Shown: positions 1-10,025 of the stretch, in pieces
Numbering within the stretch: the stretch's first letter is position 1
Layout: the number at the start of each line of letters is the position of its first letter
Source: Ornithodoros turicata
Taxonomy: Eukaryota > Arthropoda > Arachnida > Ixodida > Argasidae
DNA: 64,000 bases
Direction of reading: 5' to 3'
Assembly: GCF_037126465.1 (NCBI RefSeq)
Contig: NC_088202.1
Span: forward strand, 128,850,123-128,914,122
Made by a program: the position numbers and the translations under genes
The notes under the pieces: model-generated
Told to the model about the DNA's origin: nothing
What the model saw: only the letters and a program-made list of their open reading frames with translations
The model's database searches: none

Positions 1-900
1 TTTCTCCACACTGGGGGGGGGGGGGGGGTGCTCTATATTTGGTCGCCTTTTCAACGTTCTGCTAGTTCAGTGTCCAAAATAGGTATTTAATTCACCCACT
101 CTCTGCACATGTAGAATTGTCCTGAATGTCTGTACAGACTAAGAGCTTGGAGGATTGGTTCACATTTTCTTTTTTAATGTGTACAGTGTACTGGAAGACA
201 TTTGTGAAAGCAGTCATAGAGCACCCTCTGATAAATATGGCCAATTCCAAGTTTTACCCTGGAAACAAAGTGAAGCAGACTCTCAAGGGGGATGATAGAA
301 CAGCATCTTATGCAGTAGTGTTGAGGGCAGCAGAATGGTCTTGTGTGTTCTTGTAGTTTTCCATATTTTGTGTTGTGCTTAACTCTGTTCACTGATGAGA
401 GAATACACTGATATGTGGAGAAATGTTTTTCATTTTAGCAAACAGGCTGAATCAATAAATTCATGTCAGCTGACTTGCAGTGGTGTTTGATTTGTAACTT
501 CTGTATTCTGAGATGTAGTGGACCAAGTACAAGTATACCTCACAGCTTATAGATCACAACTTGGAACGTTGCCTACCTACACACTGCTGACCGGCCGGAG
601 ATGCTGCCCAGTGCTGGTACGACGACATGCGTAACACAGAGCACTCATGCATGACGTGCAACCACAGAGTTTCGACTACTCTTTACGTAGAGCCACCTGG
701 GGCTGTTAGTATGTCGTAATGATGTAACCATTATGAAGATGTCAACTGCTTTTTTTCATGAGACCATTTGGTCTTCGTGTTATTTCGTAGCAAGAGATAA
801 ACACATCACTTCCTTCGGAAATCTCCACCAGCACCCACATGAAGGCCAGCAGCAGTTTCAAATCTGGGTGTCTGTTCCAGGCATCATCGATGTTCATTAC
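1..900. other. No gene recognised
   Basis: I see no convincing exon, RNA gene or named repeat here. There is a poly-G run near positions 10-28 and, around 885-915, one degenerate unit of the AAGCAGAGGAAC minisatellite described at 1255-1400. Confidence 0.4.
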
Positions 901-916
901 CAAGCAGAGGAACGAC

Positions 917-1115
917 ACACCAGCGGCATTGGCTGAGCGGGTTAAGGCGTCCCGCTCGATGATGGTAGCCAATGTCGTGCTGAAGACTAGGAGGTGATGG
1001 GTTCGAATCCTACCACCGGTTGTGCTGTCTGAGGTTTTCCGTAGACTTCCCAGGTGATTGTCGGCACAGTTACCCTTGAAGTCTGCCCAGAACGCATACT
1101 AACCTCCCCTGTCCC
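917..1115 (+). repeat. tRNA-derived SINE
   Basis: An A-box-like TGGCTGAGCGGG near 933 and a B box GGTTCGAATCC near 1002 form a Pol III promoter in a tRNA-like head (tRNA-Ser-like, long variable region). A body follows with TCGGCACAGTTACCCTTGAA near 1059-1079. Pieces of the same body recur at 1657-1735, 2376-2455 and 39490-39650. The layout resembles tick tRNA-derived SINEs of the Ruka type; that family name is from memory and unverified. Confidence 0.75.
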
Positions 1116-1254
1116 CCACTCCTTCCTGCTGTTCACTGTCCACATCTGTATGCTGCTGATAGCCACAGTTGCATCACGGCGGTAACACGGAATTTAAAAA
1201 AAAATACTACATACGTCACACTTCAGTTTGCAACCTTCCTCTTTCGCGTAATTT

Positions 1255-1400
1255 GCATTCATTCCAAAACAGAGGAACCGTACACAATACGCTTCAGTTT
1301 GCCTCCCTCCCTTTTCCAGCTTCATCGGCAGTGTCCGTTCCTAGCGTAATTCGCATTCATTCCCAAGCAGAGGAACCACATACATCAAGCTTCAATGGGG
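1255..1400 (+). repeat. Degenerate ~85-bp minisatellite units
   Basis: At least two units contain a CATTCCCAAGCAGAGGAACC-like core followed by ACATCAAGCTTCA and a pyrimidine-rich TTCCAGCTTCATCGGCAGTG segment. Single related units occur near 885 and 2455, and a larger array at 53630-53880. In both places the array lies just upstream of the same interspersed repeat, so array and repeat probably belong to one element. Confidence 0.6.
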
Positions 1401-1656
1401 CTTGTGCAGTGACGTCACGTTTGGTCACGTGACTCTGGAAAACATATTGCCGCACCGGAGTTACTGAAGTGAGTTGTTGCAGTGTGCATGCAATTACCAG
1501 CGCAAAACACAAGCTGTTGGCTCATTCGGCACGCGGTGTGACGCCTGTGACGCATCCCCATGTTTTCCCGAGTCACGTGGCTCAAAGGCGCTCAAAGGCT
1601 GCGCGTGACGTCATCTGCACGATCCTCATTTACATGCTTCCCCTTCTTCCTTTTTC

Positions 1657-1735
1657 CAACTCTGCAGTGTGGTGGTGCTGATGAAAGGGCTCGCCGTTTG
1701 CGGCCTCAGAGGTGGGCAACGTCACGACTTAAAGT
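1657..1735 (-). repeat. SINE fragment
   Basis: The segment GAAAGGGCTCGCCGTTTGCG with following GGCAACGTCACGACT matches the stretch near 39532-39585. It is an inverted fragment of the tRNA-derived SINE body. Confidence 0.55.
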
Positions 1736-2380
1736 AGCACAGAAGTCATTTTTAACACCCAGTTTTCTTCTTATAAAACTGTTAAGTAGGCCAGTAAGAT
1801 GCACCATGCGAAGTAATTTACAACACAGTGTCATAATAATCGCGGAAATTGAATTTAAAATACGCCGCAAAAAGCGACCGTGCGCAACGGTGGTGAAGAG
1901 CAGTACCAGCCTGTGATCTGCCTGGAACCTCGCGCTGACGCTATAAGGAGAACGCTCGCTGATTGGCCTAGAGAAAAGTTGTCTGCTACTCCGCTGTCGT
2001 CTGCTACTCGGCTGTTCGGGGTTCTGATAAAGCCTTTCTCCTCGCTCGGTAATGCTTCGGCCGCTCCTTCTATCCCCAATTCTCCGGGAAAACTGGCAAA
2101 ACAGGTTTACGGCGGCAAAGAACAAGGCGCTGACCCCCACTGACCGGCAAACCAGAACGAGTCTCCTTATGCAGTCATCGGTGACGTGCCATCATACCTC
2201 CTCATCCTCGTTATAGCTGGAGTGGCGAGTTAAGGGTGAAGGCGCGGAGCTATGTTTATGCGAGTTTTTTTCTGGGAAACAAATTGCACACATCAAAACC
2301 TTTCGCGCTATTCGGTATAGTGACACACACACTTTCATCAGATGTCTTAATCTGAAATTTTTTTGGGTGGCCCTCTGTAC
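1722..2380 (+). repeat. Interspersed repeat, copy 1 (paralogue of 54097-54755)
   Basis: About 650 bp align collinearly and in the same orientation with 54097-54755. They start at a TTAAAGTAGC(A/G)CAGAAGTC segment, pass through AAAAGCGACCGTGCGCAACG and end near TCATCAGA(T/C)GTCTTAATCTG. Copies differ by substitutions and small indels. Neither has a convincing ORF, so this is a non-coding interspersed repeat of unknown class. Confidence 0.75.
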
Positions 2381-2455
2381 TCCTTTAACGCCCTGGGGGA
2401 ATGTGCGTCCTGGGCAGACTTTTAAGGGAACTGTGCCGACATATGTCTGAAAGCC
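2376..2455 (-). repeat. SINE fragment
   Basis: The GGGGGAATGTGCGTCCTGGG segment and the following GGAACTGTGCCGACATATGT match 39587-39645 and, on the opposite strand, the SINE body at about 1059-1100. Confidence 0.6.
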
Positions 2456-2509
2456 AGAGGAACAACATACATCATGCTTCAGTTTGCATGCTTCCTCTTT
2501 GCAACCCAT

Positions 2510-3330
2510 TGGGAATTTGCCGACTACCGATGATCGGCCGACCATCGGCAGTCGGTCGGCAAACGACTTTATTGGCCGAGAATGCTTGAGACAAGCACGG
2601 GCCAATGTCACTAGCAGAGTATGTTGGCCAACGGACGCTGGCCCACAACATGCCCTGACACCTTGTTGACGTGTCGTTAAAGCCTTGGCATGCGTCGTCT
2701 GGCCAACACCGGGTGCTCATCGCGAAGAGGTTCATCAAAAAGAACGCACAGCCGCTTTTTTAAACCATGTCCTGTTCTCTACCCAAGAGGAAAGTGCCGA
2801 CTGCCAACCATTGGCCAATGGTCGGTTTTTGGTCGGCGAGCGACTTAGTCGGCCACTGCATCTTGGACCACCGTCAGTATGATGTCGCTCACAGTTGTTG
2901 GCGAACAACGTTGTGCGGCGATTTGCGGGCGGACTATTGAGAGTTTTGCATAATATAGACGGGCCAATGTCGGCTCTGCACTGCAAAGAAACCCGAAAAC
3001 AACGCAGCTGCTACTCGAAACAAACAAGAAAAGACGCTTTGACAAAAAGTCGGATGACCCTAGTTTCCCAACGACTCTTTCGGCAAGCCTACATTGGCGC
3101 AAAGCTGCATAGTGACAGGCAGACCGAGGTTCTGCAAGCCGTCGTCCAGGGGACAGACGTACACCAAGAACGAGCTCGTTGGCCAAGTACTTGCCAAGCA
3201 CGGCTAGGTTGGCCAGCCAAACTCTTGCCAAGCTTGGTCCAATCTCGGTATGTTTCCTTGGGGAGAGGGAAACGTGGAATGGTGTAGCACTGCATATAAG
3301 TTCGACTTTCGATTGGCCAAGTGATTGTCT
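2510..3330. repeat. TCGGCCGA / TTGGCCAA-rich repetitive stretch
   Basis: The stretch is dense in short palindromic words (CGATGATCGGCCGACCATCG near 2528; CCATTGGCCAATGG near 2809; TTGGCCAAG near 3180 and 3316). This looks like the subterminal arrays of the DNA transposons elsewhere in the window, but I could not define its ends or target duplications. Confidence 0.4.
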
Positions 3331-3370
3331 CATACCAAAAGCAATAAGAAACAGATACATACATATATAC

Positions 3371-3455
3371 AGCTTCTTGCTTCTTCAGCATGCGCCGGGA
3401 TGAGATGTACCGTTTCGTGCCTGCCCTGGAAGTTTCGCGATGATGATTCGTGGCA
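3371..3455 (-). repeat. Truncated 3' LTR
   Basis: This 85-bp stretch matches the last part (plus-strand sense) of the 5' LTR at 8079-8166, from AGCTTCTTGCTTCTTC to ATGATTCGTGGCA, with a 3-bp indel and a few substitutions. Homology stops abruptly at 3371, where about 215 bp of the LTR are missing. Confidence 0.85.
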
Positions 3456-3469
3456 TTGCCCCCTCCGTA
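3456..3469 (-). promoter_or_regulatory. Polypurine tract
   Basis: On the minus strand ACGGAGGGGGCAA directly precedes the LTR start TGCCACGAATC. This is the expected place and composition for the plus-strand primer of reverse transcription. Confidence 0.75.
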
Positions 3470-3552
3470 GACGGGGCATCGTCTCGATGCCGTTTCTTCT
3501 CGCCCCCTTTTTTTTTTTTTTGATGTTGTTTCCTTCCAGCCAGTCTTCAGCG

Positions 3553-6081
3553 CTACCTGCTGTAGTACGGCTTGAGTCGAACGACGTGAACTATTTCAGT
3601 CCTCGAGGGTCGTCGACAGGGAACGCTGCCCTCAGGTACCACTTCGTAATCCAGGTCTCCAATGCGTCGAAGTACTTTGTAGGGACCGAAGTACCGCTTC
3701 AGTAGCTTCTCGCTCAGGCCTCGTCGTCGAATCGGCGTCCAAACCCATACCAAGTCGCCTGGACTGAAGCGTACGTCTCGTCGGCGCAAATTGTATCTTC
3801 TTTCATCGACTCGTTGTTGTTGACCAATCCGTAGTCTGGCCAGCGGCGCCGACGGCGGTGCGATTGGCTGAAGGTACCCAGAAGGTCGTACCGGCGGCGT
3901 TTTTCGTCGTTGGCATTCCCGGCACGTCCTTACGTAGTGGTGTACGGTCTTGGCCAGTTTTGGCCAGTAGTACTTTTCCCTTATACGGGCCAGTGCCCGG
4001 CTGTATCCCAAATGACCTGATGACGGTTCATCGTGGCAGGATTCAAGAATCTCGATGCGCATGTCCCCAGGCACAACGAGAAGCCACGTAGCGCCTTGTG
4101 GTGCGTGGTTTTCTTTGTAGAGGACACCATTACGTAGGGAAAAACTTGGGAGTGATCTTCTGAAGATGGGAGGAACATTGTCGACGCGGCCCTGCAGATA
4201 GTCGACGAGTGTCTTCAATTCGGGGTCGTTATACTGCTTGGTAGACATGGTAGTCGCGCTCATTAGACCGAGGAAGGCGTCGTCGTCCTCGAGGCTGTTG
4301 TCCTGTCGCTGGAGTGGTGCTCGGGACAGGCAGTCGGCGTCGTTGTGTTTTCTTCCTGACTTGTAAGTGACGGTTACGTCATACTCCTGTAATCTGAGGC
4401 TCCATCTCGCTAGGCGTCCTGAGGGGTCCCTTAGACCAGCCAGCCAGCACAGAGAATGGTGGTCTGTTACCACCTTGAACGGCCGTCCGTACAGGTAGGG
4501 GCGCAACTTTGTGATGGCCCATATGAGTGCAAGGCACTCTTTTTCGGTCGTCGAATAGTTCTTCTCTGCCTTGGTTAGCGTTCTGCTTGCGTAAGCGATG
4601 ACACGTTCGGCGCCGTCGTGAGGTTGGACGAGCACGGCTCCTAGACCATCGTTGCTTGCGTCGGTGTGTATTTCTGTTTCGGCGTTTGGATCGAAGTGGG
4701 CAAGCACGGGTACGGTCTGTAGACGCGTCTTCAATTCATCAAACGCCTGTTGCTGGGCTTCACTCCAGATAAACGTGGATCCGTCCTTCGTGAGGGCATT
4801 CAGGGGTGACGCAATTCTTGAAAAGTTCGGAATGAACCGTCGGTAGTAGGCGCAAAGGCCAAGAAAGCTTCGAACGTCTTTCACGTTAGAAGGAACACGG
4901 TAATTTGCGATGACCGCCGTCTTCTCGGGGTCGGGGCGTACGCCGTCGCTGCTCACGAGATTGCCGAGAAATTTAAGTTCCTCGTAGCCGAATCGACACT
5001 TCTGAGGCTTCAACGTCAGCCCTGCAGTTCTGATAGCCTCGAGGACTTGCTTTAGCCGTTCAACATGTTCTTCGAATGTTCTAGCGAAGACGACAACATC
5101 ATCGAGGTACACCAGGCAGGTTTGCCACTTCAACCCGGCGAGAACTGTATCCATAACGCGCTGGAACGTCGCTGGTGCTGTGCAAAGGCCGAAAGGCATA
5201 ACCTTGAATTCGTAAAGTCCATCCGGAGTGACGAAGGCAGTCTGCTCACGGTCCCGTTCGTCGACTTCAATTTGCCAGTACCCCGTCTTGAGGTCCATGG
5301 AAGAGAAAACTTTTGCGTTTTGAAGGCGATCGAGCGTGTCGTCGATGCGCGGTAACGGGTAGACGTCCTTCTTCGTTATCTCATTGAGTTTCCGGTAGTC
5401 GACACAGAACCTGAGTGTTCCGTCCTTCTTCTTCACTAGTACCACAGGCGATGCCCACGGACTGGTCGACGGCTGGATAATGTCACCTCTTAGCATCTCT
5501 TCTACTTGCGTTCGGATCGTTTCTCGCTCTTTGCAGGAGACCCGGTACGGCATGCGGTGAATTGGGCGGGCCTTTTCGTCGACGATGATGGGGTGCTTCG
5601 CAATGGGCGTTTGTCTTACTTTCGACGATGCAGCGAAGCAGTCACTGAAATCGTTGAGCATCTGAAGAAGGGTTTGCTTTTGAGTTGTATTGAGTTGAGG
5701 GTTTACGTCGAAATGTTCGGCCTCGTGTTCCGTGGTGACCGCGATGCGAGCAGTGTCCATCAGGCAAACATCCGTGGTGGAGTATTGATCTACGATGACG
5801 GCTATCTTCGTGCCGTTCGCCAGGTGTTGTGGCTCCGGGCGAACATTTGTGACCAGGAGTTCGAATATCCCGTTTCTTACGGGCACAATTCCTCTTGCTA
5901 TCCCAATTCCTCGTTCGAGGAGAAGTTGCGTGTTGCCTTCAGCCAACAAACAGCCAGTCGGTGCTCTCTCGCACGTAGCGCTCACAAGGACTGACGACAA
6001 GGGAGGCAGGTTCACGTGCTCAGTCGTCACGGCGGTTACGTCCATGTTTGCTCGTTTCTCCGGGTCATTCGTGCCCACCAC
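3553..6081 (-). CDS. pol: gypsy pol: RT, RNase H, partial integrase
   Basis: The ORF has 842 codons. Reverse transcriptase spans about residues 170-370, with the catalytic YLDD at 325-328. RNase H spans about 465-585 (acidic residues D474, E516 and D540). The zinc-binding HHCC domain of integrase follows (H683, H690, C720, C723). Residue about 745 then jumps directly into the integrase C-terminal region (RRYNLRRRDV, GDLVWVW, FGPYKV). The whole DDE catalytic core, normally about 200 residues, is absent without loss of frame. The ORF overlaps the protease ORF by about 45 bp in the -1 frame; the offset could be programmed or a lesion. The Met start is only the first Met of the open frame. Confidence 0.93.
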   Translation of the reverse strand: MVGTNDPEKRANMDVTAVTTEHVNLPPLSSVLVSATCERAPTGCLLAEGNTQLLLERGIGIARGIVPVRNGIFELLVTNVRPEPQHLANGTKIAVIVDQYSTTDVCLMDTARIAVTTEHEAEHFDVNPQLNTTQKQTLLQMLNDFSDCFAASSKVRQTPIAKHPIIVDEKARPIHRMPYRVSCKERETIRTQVEEMLRGDIIQPSTSPWASPVVLVKKKDGTLRFCVDYRKLNEITKKDVYPLPRIDDTLDRLQNAKVFSSMDLKTGYWQIEVDERDREQTAFVTPDGLYEFKVMPFGLCTAPATFQRVMDTVLAGLKWQTCLVYLDDVVVFARTFEEHVERLKQVLEAIRTAGLTLKPQKCRFGYEELKFLGNLVSSDGVRPDPEKTAVIANYRVPSNVKDVRSFLGLCAYYRRFIPNFSRIASPLNALTKDGSTFIWSEAQQQAFDELKTRLQTVPVLAHFDPNAETEIHTDASNDGLGAVLVQPHDGAERVIAYASRTLTKAEKNYSTTEKECLALIWAITKLRPYLYGRPFKVVTDHHSLCWLAGLRDPSGRLARWSLRLQEYDVTVTYKSGRKHNDADCLSRAPLQRQDNSLEDDDAFLGLMSATTMSTKQYNDPELKTLVDYLQGRVDNVPPIFRRSLPSFSLRNGVLYKENHAPQGATWLLVVPGDMRIEILESCHDEPSSGHLGYSRALARIREKYYWPKLAKTVHHYVRTCRECQRRKTPPVRPSGYLQPIAPPSAPLARLRIGQQQRVDERRYNLRRRDVRFSPGDLVWVWTPIRRRGLSEKLLKRYFGPYKVLRRIGDLDYEVVPEGSVPCRRPSRTEIVHVVRLKPYYSR

Positions 6082-6395
6082 TTGTCGTCTGCTGTTTCCG
6101 GTGTTTTAAAAGAGATAACTCCATTTGTGAAGTCGATGATTGCTTCGTTTTCGACTAGAAAGTCCATTCCGAGTATTACATCCCGTGGGCAGTTCGACAA
6201 GACGGCAAAGCTGACGACGTACTGGACGTCACGCACTTGTATGACTGCCGTGCATCGGCCAGTCGGTGTTACGACGTGTCCACCAGCAGTGCCGATGTTA
6301 GGCTCATCCCACTTTGTTTGCACCTTGCGAAGCTTCTTAGCCAACCTACCACTTATAACAGAGTCGTCGGCTCCGGTATCGATTAACGCAATCAT
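6036..6395 (-). CDS. Retroviral-type aspartic protease
   Basis: The ORF has 119 codons and carries the active-site ALIDTGADDSV near the N terminus and the C-terminal DVILGMDFLV motif of retropepsins. It lies between gag and pol and is out of frame with both (-1 relative to each upstream ORF). In related elements it is usually translated as part of the polyprotein, so the annotated Met is probably not a real initiation site. Confidence 0.88.
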   Translation of the reverse strand: MIALIDTGADDSVISGRLAKKLRKVQTKWDEPNIGTAGGHVVTPTGRCTAVIQVRDVQYVVSFAVLSNCPRDVILGMDFLVENEAIIDFTNGVISFKTPETADDKWWARMTRRNEQTWT

Positions 6396-6532
6396 CTCAT
6401 GGCCGTCGATGAGTATTTTTAGGTTATTGGTAATTTTTCGAGCGTCGTGTTGGTGCTGCGTTGCTGTTCGTCGAGTTGGAGGAATTGTAACTTGTCGTCG
6501 GTCCGCAGCTTCACCTCCCGGAGCTGCAGTCT

Positions 6533-7837
6533 TCAGTTTTCCCGGTTAGGGCTGCGCCACACAGGTCGTCTTGCCGGTGACGGTGGACGTGCTCTTCCTG
6601 GCGACCTGCTGCGGTGGAGGACGCTCGGGGACATGTCGCGTCGCGAGCCAGCAGGAGCATTCTGCTGCCGTAGATAGTCTTCAATTGCGGCGGGGCGACT
6701 ACCGCGCTGGGGGCGGGGGGCGTCGGGTGAAAAACCGGGAAGGCCAAGTCGTCGGTAGGGACATCGACGATAGACGTGGTTGGCCTCTCCGCAGTGGTAG
6801 CAGAGCGGTCTGAAGTCGGGTGTCCGCCAAACGTCCGTTTTGCGAAATGGCTGAGAGTGTGGCGGGACGCTCGGAGTAGGTTGGACAGGCCGAGGAGGCG
6901 TCCAACGGTTTCCGTAGTACGACGGACGAGTAGGTGGCACCTGTCTCACAGCGGCGGCGTAGGTTGGTCTCGGTACTTCGGCGTCGGGGTTGGCGGTTGA
7001 CGATGTCTGGATTGCCTGCTGAACCTCGTCCTTGATGATCGCGCCGATCGAAGACAAAGGGTCTTGAGCCTTCTCAGGACAGAGGAGAGCTCGCAATTCT
7101 TCGCGTACCACCTCTCGAATCAGCTGTCTGAGCGATCCGACGTCGAGGCCAGCGGTCGTGGAGAAAGCCTCGTAGCCCTGGTGTCGTTCGTTGACGGTAG
7201 CGCGAGAGAGCAGGGTCCTCTCAATGCGGACGGCTTCGTCCAGAAAAGAGTCGGTCGTAGCGGGTGGATCCCGGGACAGGGCGCGAAAAATTTCTTCTTT
7301 TACGCCCCTCATGAGTCGCTGAATCTTCTTCTCCTGGGATGCTTTGAGGTCAGCTCGCCGGAAGAGCCGCAACACATCTTCGACGAAGCCTGTAACGCTT
7401 TCGTTTGGCAGCTGGATCCGTCTCTGGAGCAGATGTTCAGCGCGTTCAGCTCGTTGTTGAAAAGCGAACGCCTCGCGGAGTTTGCTTTTGAAGACGTCCC
7501 AGGACGTGAGCGAAGTCTCCCGGTTCTCGAACCATGTCTTCGCGGTGCCTTCCAGGGAGAAATAGACGTTGACGAGCTTCTGGTCGTCACTCCAGTTGTT
7601 GAACTTGGCGACCCGCTCATAGTGGTCGACCCAATCGTCCGCGTCGTCGTAATACTCCCCGCTGAATGTCTTCGGCGACCGTGCAGGGGCTATGGGCGTG
7701 GCAACAGTTTGCGCCACTTGGGTACTGGTCTCCGCAGTCATCTTCTTGCGTTTAGGGGGTTCTAATGGAGCGAATTCTGCAGGCAGACCAAGCTGTCTTC
7801 TGCTTTGTCGCAGTTGGTCTTCCAGGCCGTTGGACAA
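6533..7837 (-). CDS. gag: gypsy Gag, nucleocapsid protein
   Basis: The ORF has 434 codons. A retrotransposon gag (capsid) domain covers about residues 58-185 (WVDHYERVAKFNNWSDDQK, then FEN..SLTSWDVFKSKLREAF). A CX2CX4HX4C zinc knuckle lies at 346-359 (C346, C349, H354, C359), followed by an Arg/Pro-rich tail suited to nucleic-acid binding. It starts 27 bp beyond the 5' LTR edge and is intact. The protein would assemble the intracellular particle that packages the element RNA. Confidence 0.92.
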   Translation of the reverse strand: MSNGLEDQLRQSRRQLGLPAEFAPLEPPKRKKMTAETSTQVAQTVATPIAPARSPKTFSGEYYDDADDWVDHYERVAKFNNWSDDQKLVNVYFSLEGTAKTWFENRETSLTSWDVFKSKLREAFAFQQRAERAEHLLQRRIQLPNESVTGFVEDVLRLFRRADLKASQEKKIQRLMRGVKEEIFRALSRDPPATTDSFLDEAVRIERTLLSRATVNERHQGYEAFSTTAGLDVGSLRQLIREVVREELRALLCPEKAQDPLSSIGAIIKDEVQQAIQTSSTANPDAEVPRPTYAAAVRQVPPTRPSYYGNRWTPPRPVQPTPSVPPHSQPFRKTDVWRTPDFRPLCYHCGEANHVYRRCPYRRLGLPGFSPDAPRPQRGSRPAAIEDYLRQQNAPAGSRRDMSPSVLHRSRSPGRARPPSPARRPVWRSPNREN

Positions 7838-7843
7838 GGAATG

Positions 7844-7859
7844 CCCCGCACCTCCACCA
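7844..7859 (-). promoter_or_regulatory. Candidate primer-binding site
   Basis: Four nucleotides inside the 5' LTR edge the minus strand reads TGGTGGAGGTGCGGGG. It starts with TGG, which pairs with a tRNA 3' CCA. I could not assign the tRNA. Confidence 0.5.
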
Positions 7860-7863
7860 GAAA

Positions 7864-8166
7864 TGTCACGAAGCGAAATGGGCCGGCGAGTCGTCGAATA
7901 AACAGCAAACGGTTTATTAAACTACTTGGTAGCAAAAGCACAAGAGTGATAGCTCTCTGAACACAACTGAGTCCAAAGAATGAATGCTCCAGCTTGGAGC
8001 GCACAAGCATTTAAGCGTCGCGCCGAAAAGTCTAGAAACAGTACGTGCGTTTGCCAGAGAGCAGGCGATGTGTCTGGAAGCTTCTTGCTTCTTCTTCAGC
8101 ATGCACCGGGATGAGATGTACCGTTTCGTGCCTGCCCTGGAAGTTTCGCGATGATGATTCGTGGCA
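7864..8166 (-). repeat. 5' LTR, 303 bp
   Basis: The LTR is bounded by TG...CA (TGCCACG to CGTGACA on the minus strand). It contains AATAAA at 7913-7918 (minus) as the likely polyadenylation signal. It supplies the promoter of the element. The plus-strand flank beyond 8166 is ATATGAC. Confidence 0.85.
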
Positions 8167-9267
8167 ATATGACTAAAAAAGTGCAGAATTTTGAGAAGCG
8201 ACCTGGAGTTCCAGGTGGGGGGCCATGGCGCGCCTTGGCCCCTCTCGGTACGCCTATGATACATACATAAGACGGCACCGTGGCAACCAAGCACTCGTAA
8301 CATTGCCTACCACGCCCAAGATTCGCGGACATTTCTCCTTAAAGTGCGCTTAGCCTAATAGCACGTGTTGTGTAAGTAAGACAACTTTACGTTTGTACGC
8401 GTGTATGTGTGAGAGGAGGCATGAAATGCGAAAGGAAGGAGGAAGATAGGAGACAGCGAACACCTATCACGGGTCACTTCCTTTTTATTGGTGATACCGT
8501 GCACTGCGTGACGAGCTTGATAAGGATTCTTAAAGTGTTTCATCGCTTTCAAATGCCAGACTTATTTTTAGACGAGTATCGCTGGTACAAATGGCGTTCA
8601 CAATGCCGTCATACCTCAGACACTTTCTGTTTTCACTATTATTGCAGGGCGTTTCATTTATAAAAATGGTGCATTGCACTAGAACGAGACTTAGCGTGTA
8701 ATGTTAGTAAATCTTTTTTTTTTCCTTCCTTGTTTCGAGTATTGAAATTAATTGGTGATCCTTTTAACTACAGGAACTACAGGAAAACTGTCAATGGCGG
8801 AGTTGTAGAGGGGGAAGAGGGTCTTCGATTATCTTATCCGTGATTATGTAGCAACACTCAGCTTCTTTTTTTTTTTCCTGGTTAAAAAAAAAAAAATAAC
8901 GCGCCTGAAGTTTCGAAATCCCGCACGACAGCAGCGCAAACGCTCACGGAAAGAAGTGATCTCTTCGTTCGTTTAAAATGTATACACCACTTTACTGTTT
9001 ACAAACAAGACGCGCCATCTGCGCATGCGCAGAGTTGATGGCATCAAAACACACTGAATGCAGCCGGGTGAATGCTTTCCGAAAGTGCGACATCGGCTGT
9101 GTTGCACTGCTACACCGCTCCCCTCCCACAATACCCGAATAATTTTGAGCTATGAAGGAATCAGACAAGTGTCGCTACACGACCAAGTTGTTTATGAACA
9201 GCATACAACATGACGATCTCTTTGCACTTTACTTCGACAACTGGGCAGCCTATAGCCACAAGACATG
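8167..9267. other. No gene recognised
   Basis: The stretch is unique-looking, with poly-T and poly-A runs near 8710 and 8865-8900. ORFs are short and unsupported. No repeat could be named. Confidence 0.4.
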
Positions 9268-9505
9268 CACTCTTAGAAATGAACTTCACCACATAGCACG
9301 CACCTAGCCAATCATCACCCCGAATGACAACGTTCTCGCCCCTGATTTGTTGAAAACGGGAGGAGGAGCCTATTTTGTGCCATTATGCACGGCACAAAAT
9401 AGGCTCCTCCTCCCGTTTTCAACAAATCTAGGGCGAGAACGTTGTCATACGGGGTGATGATTGGCTAGGTGCGTGCTATGTGGTGAAGTTCATTTTTAAG
9501 AGTGT
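9268..9505. mobile_element. Hairpin MITE, GGAGGAGCC subfamily
   Basis: This is a near-perfect palindrome with termini CACTCTTAGAAATGAACTTC and its complement. The centre carries GGAGGAGCCTATTTTGTGC and its complement around a short loop. Both arms share the private variants GCACCTAGCCAATCATCACC / GGTGATGATTGGCTAGGTGC. Confidence 0.9.
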
Positions 9506-9767
9506 GCCGCCGATCTCAATCTCATTGTAGTTTATAATTGTACTTTTTCATAATATTTTCGCGGAGCCAGTGCACAGCTGATATCGTGCAAGCGTACAAG
9601 CCGCTGGAAACACGCGATTACTTCACCTTATAGGCGAGCCGCTTGATCGGGGAGTTTCTGAAAACAGTGCTGATTTACTGTGGTGCACCGGTTCATGTTA
9701 GCGTCGTTTATTCGTACACAGGTATCGCGAGGGAATCTCACAAATGCGATCTCAGGGGATCTTTCCG

Positions 9768-9921
9768 CCCAAGCAGCACAATGTACTGAAAGTCGAGTGC
9801 AATAGGGGTGGACGGGTAGGTGCAAGGCCTTGAACAGACTAGTGAAACTAAAGAACATTGCTAAGACGCATACCGTCCACCCCTATTGCACTCGACTTTC
9901 GGTACATTGTGCTGCTTGGGC
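9768..9921. repeat. Foldback repeat
   Basis: CCCAAGCAGCACAATGTACT at the left is repeated inverted at the right (GTACATTGTGCTGCTTGGG). The arms continue as AAGTCGAGTGCAATAGGGGT and its complement; arm length is about 50 bp with a 50-bp spacer. Confidence 0.8.
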
Positions 9922-10025
9922 GTTTGCTTGATTAAAACGATTCCAACACACACAAACGATTCACAATCAAACGATTTCTTCGTTCTGCGTTGCGCAGAAC
10001 CCCTGATACAACCTCTGATACAGAG

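Larger units (their letters stand above)
3371..8166 (-). mobile_element. Ty3/gypsy LTR retrotransposon, degraded
   Basis: In minus-strand order: 5' LTR (7864-8166), candidate primer-binding site (7844-7859), gag (7837-6533), aspartic protease (6395-6036), RT/RNase H/partial integrase (6081-3553), polypurine tract (about 3456-3469) and a truncated 3' LTR (3371-3455). Protease-RT-RNase H-integrase order is that of Ty3/gypsy (Metaviridae). The integrase core is missing and the 3' LTR is only about 85 bp, so this copy cannot be autonomous. No target-site duplication can be checked because the 3' LTR is truncated. No envelope gene is seen. Confidence 0.95.

Noticed and set aside
917..1030. A tRNA-Ser gene
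   Set aside because: The tRNA-like part runs on into a repeated body found elsewhere without the head, as in a SINE.
5506..5994. Plus-strand ORFs of 90-230 codons across 3.8-7.8 kb
   Set aside because: They are antisense shadows of gag and pol and have no family motif.
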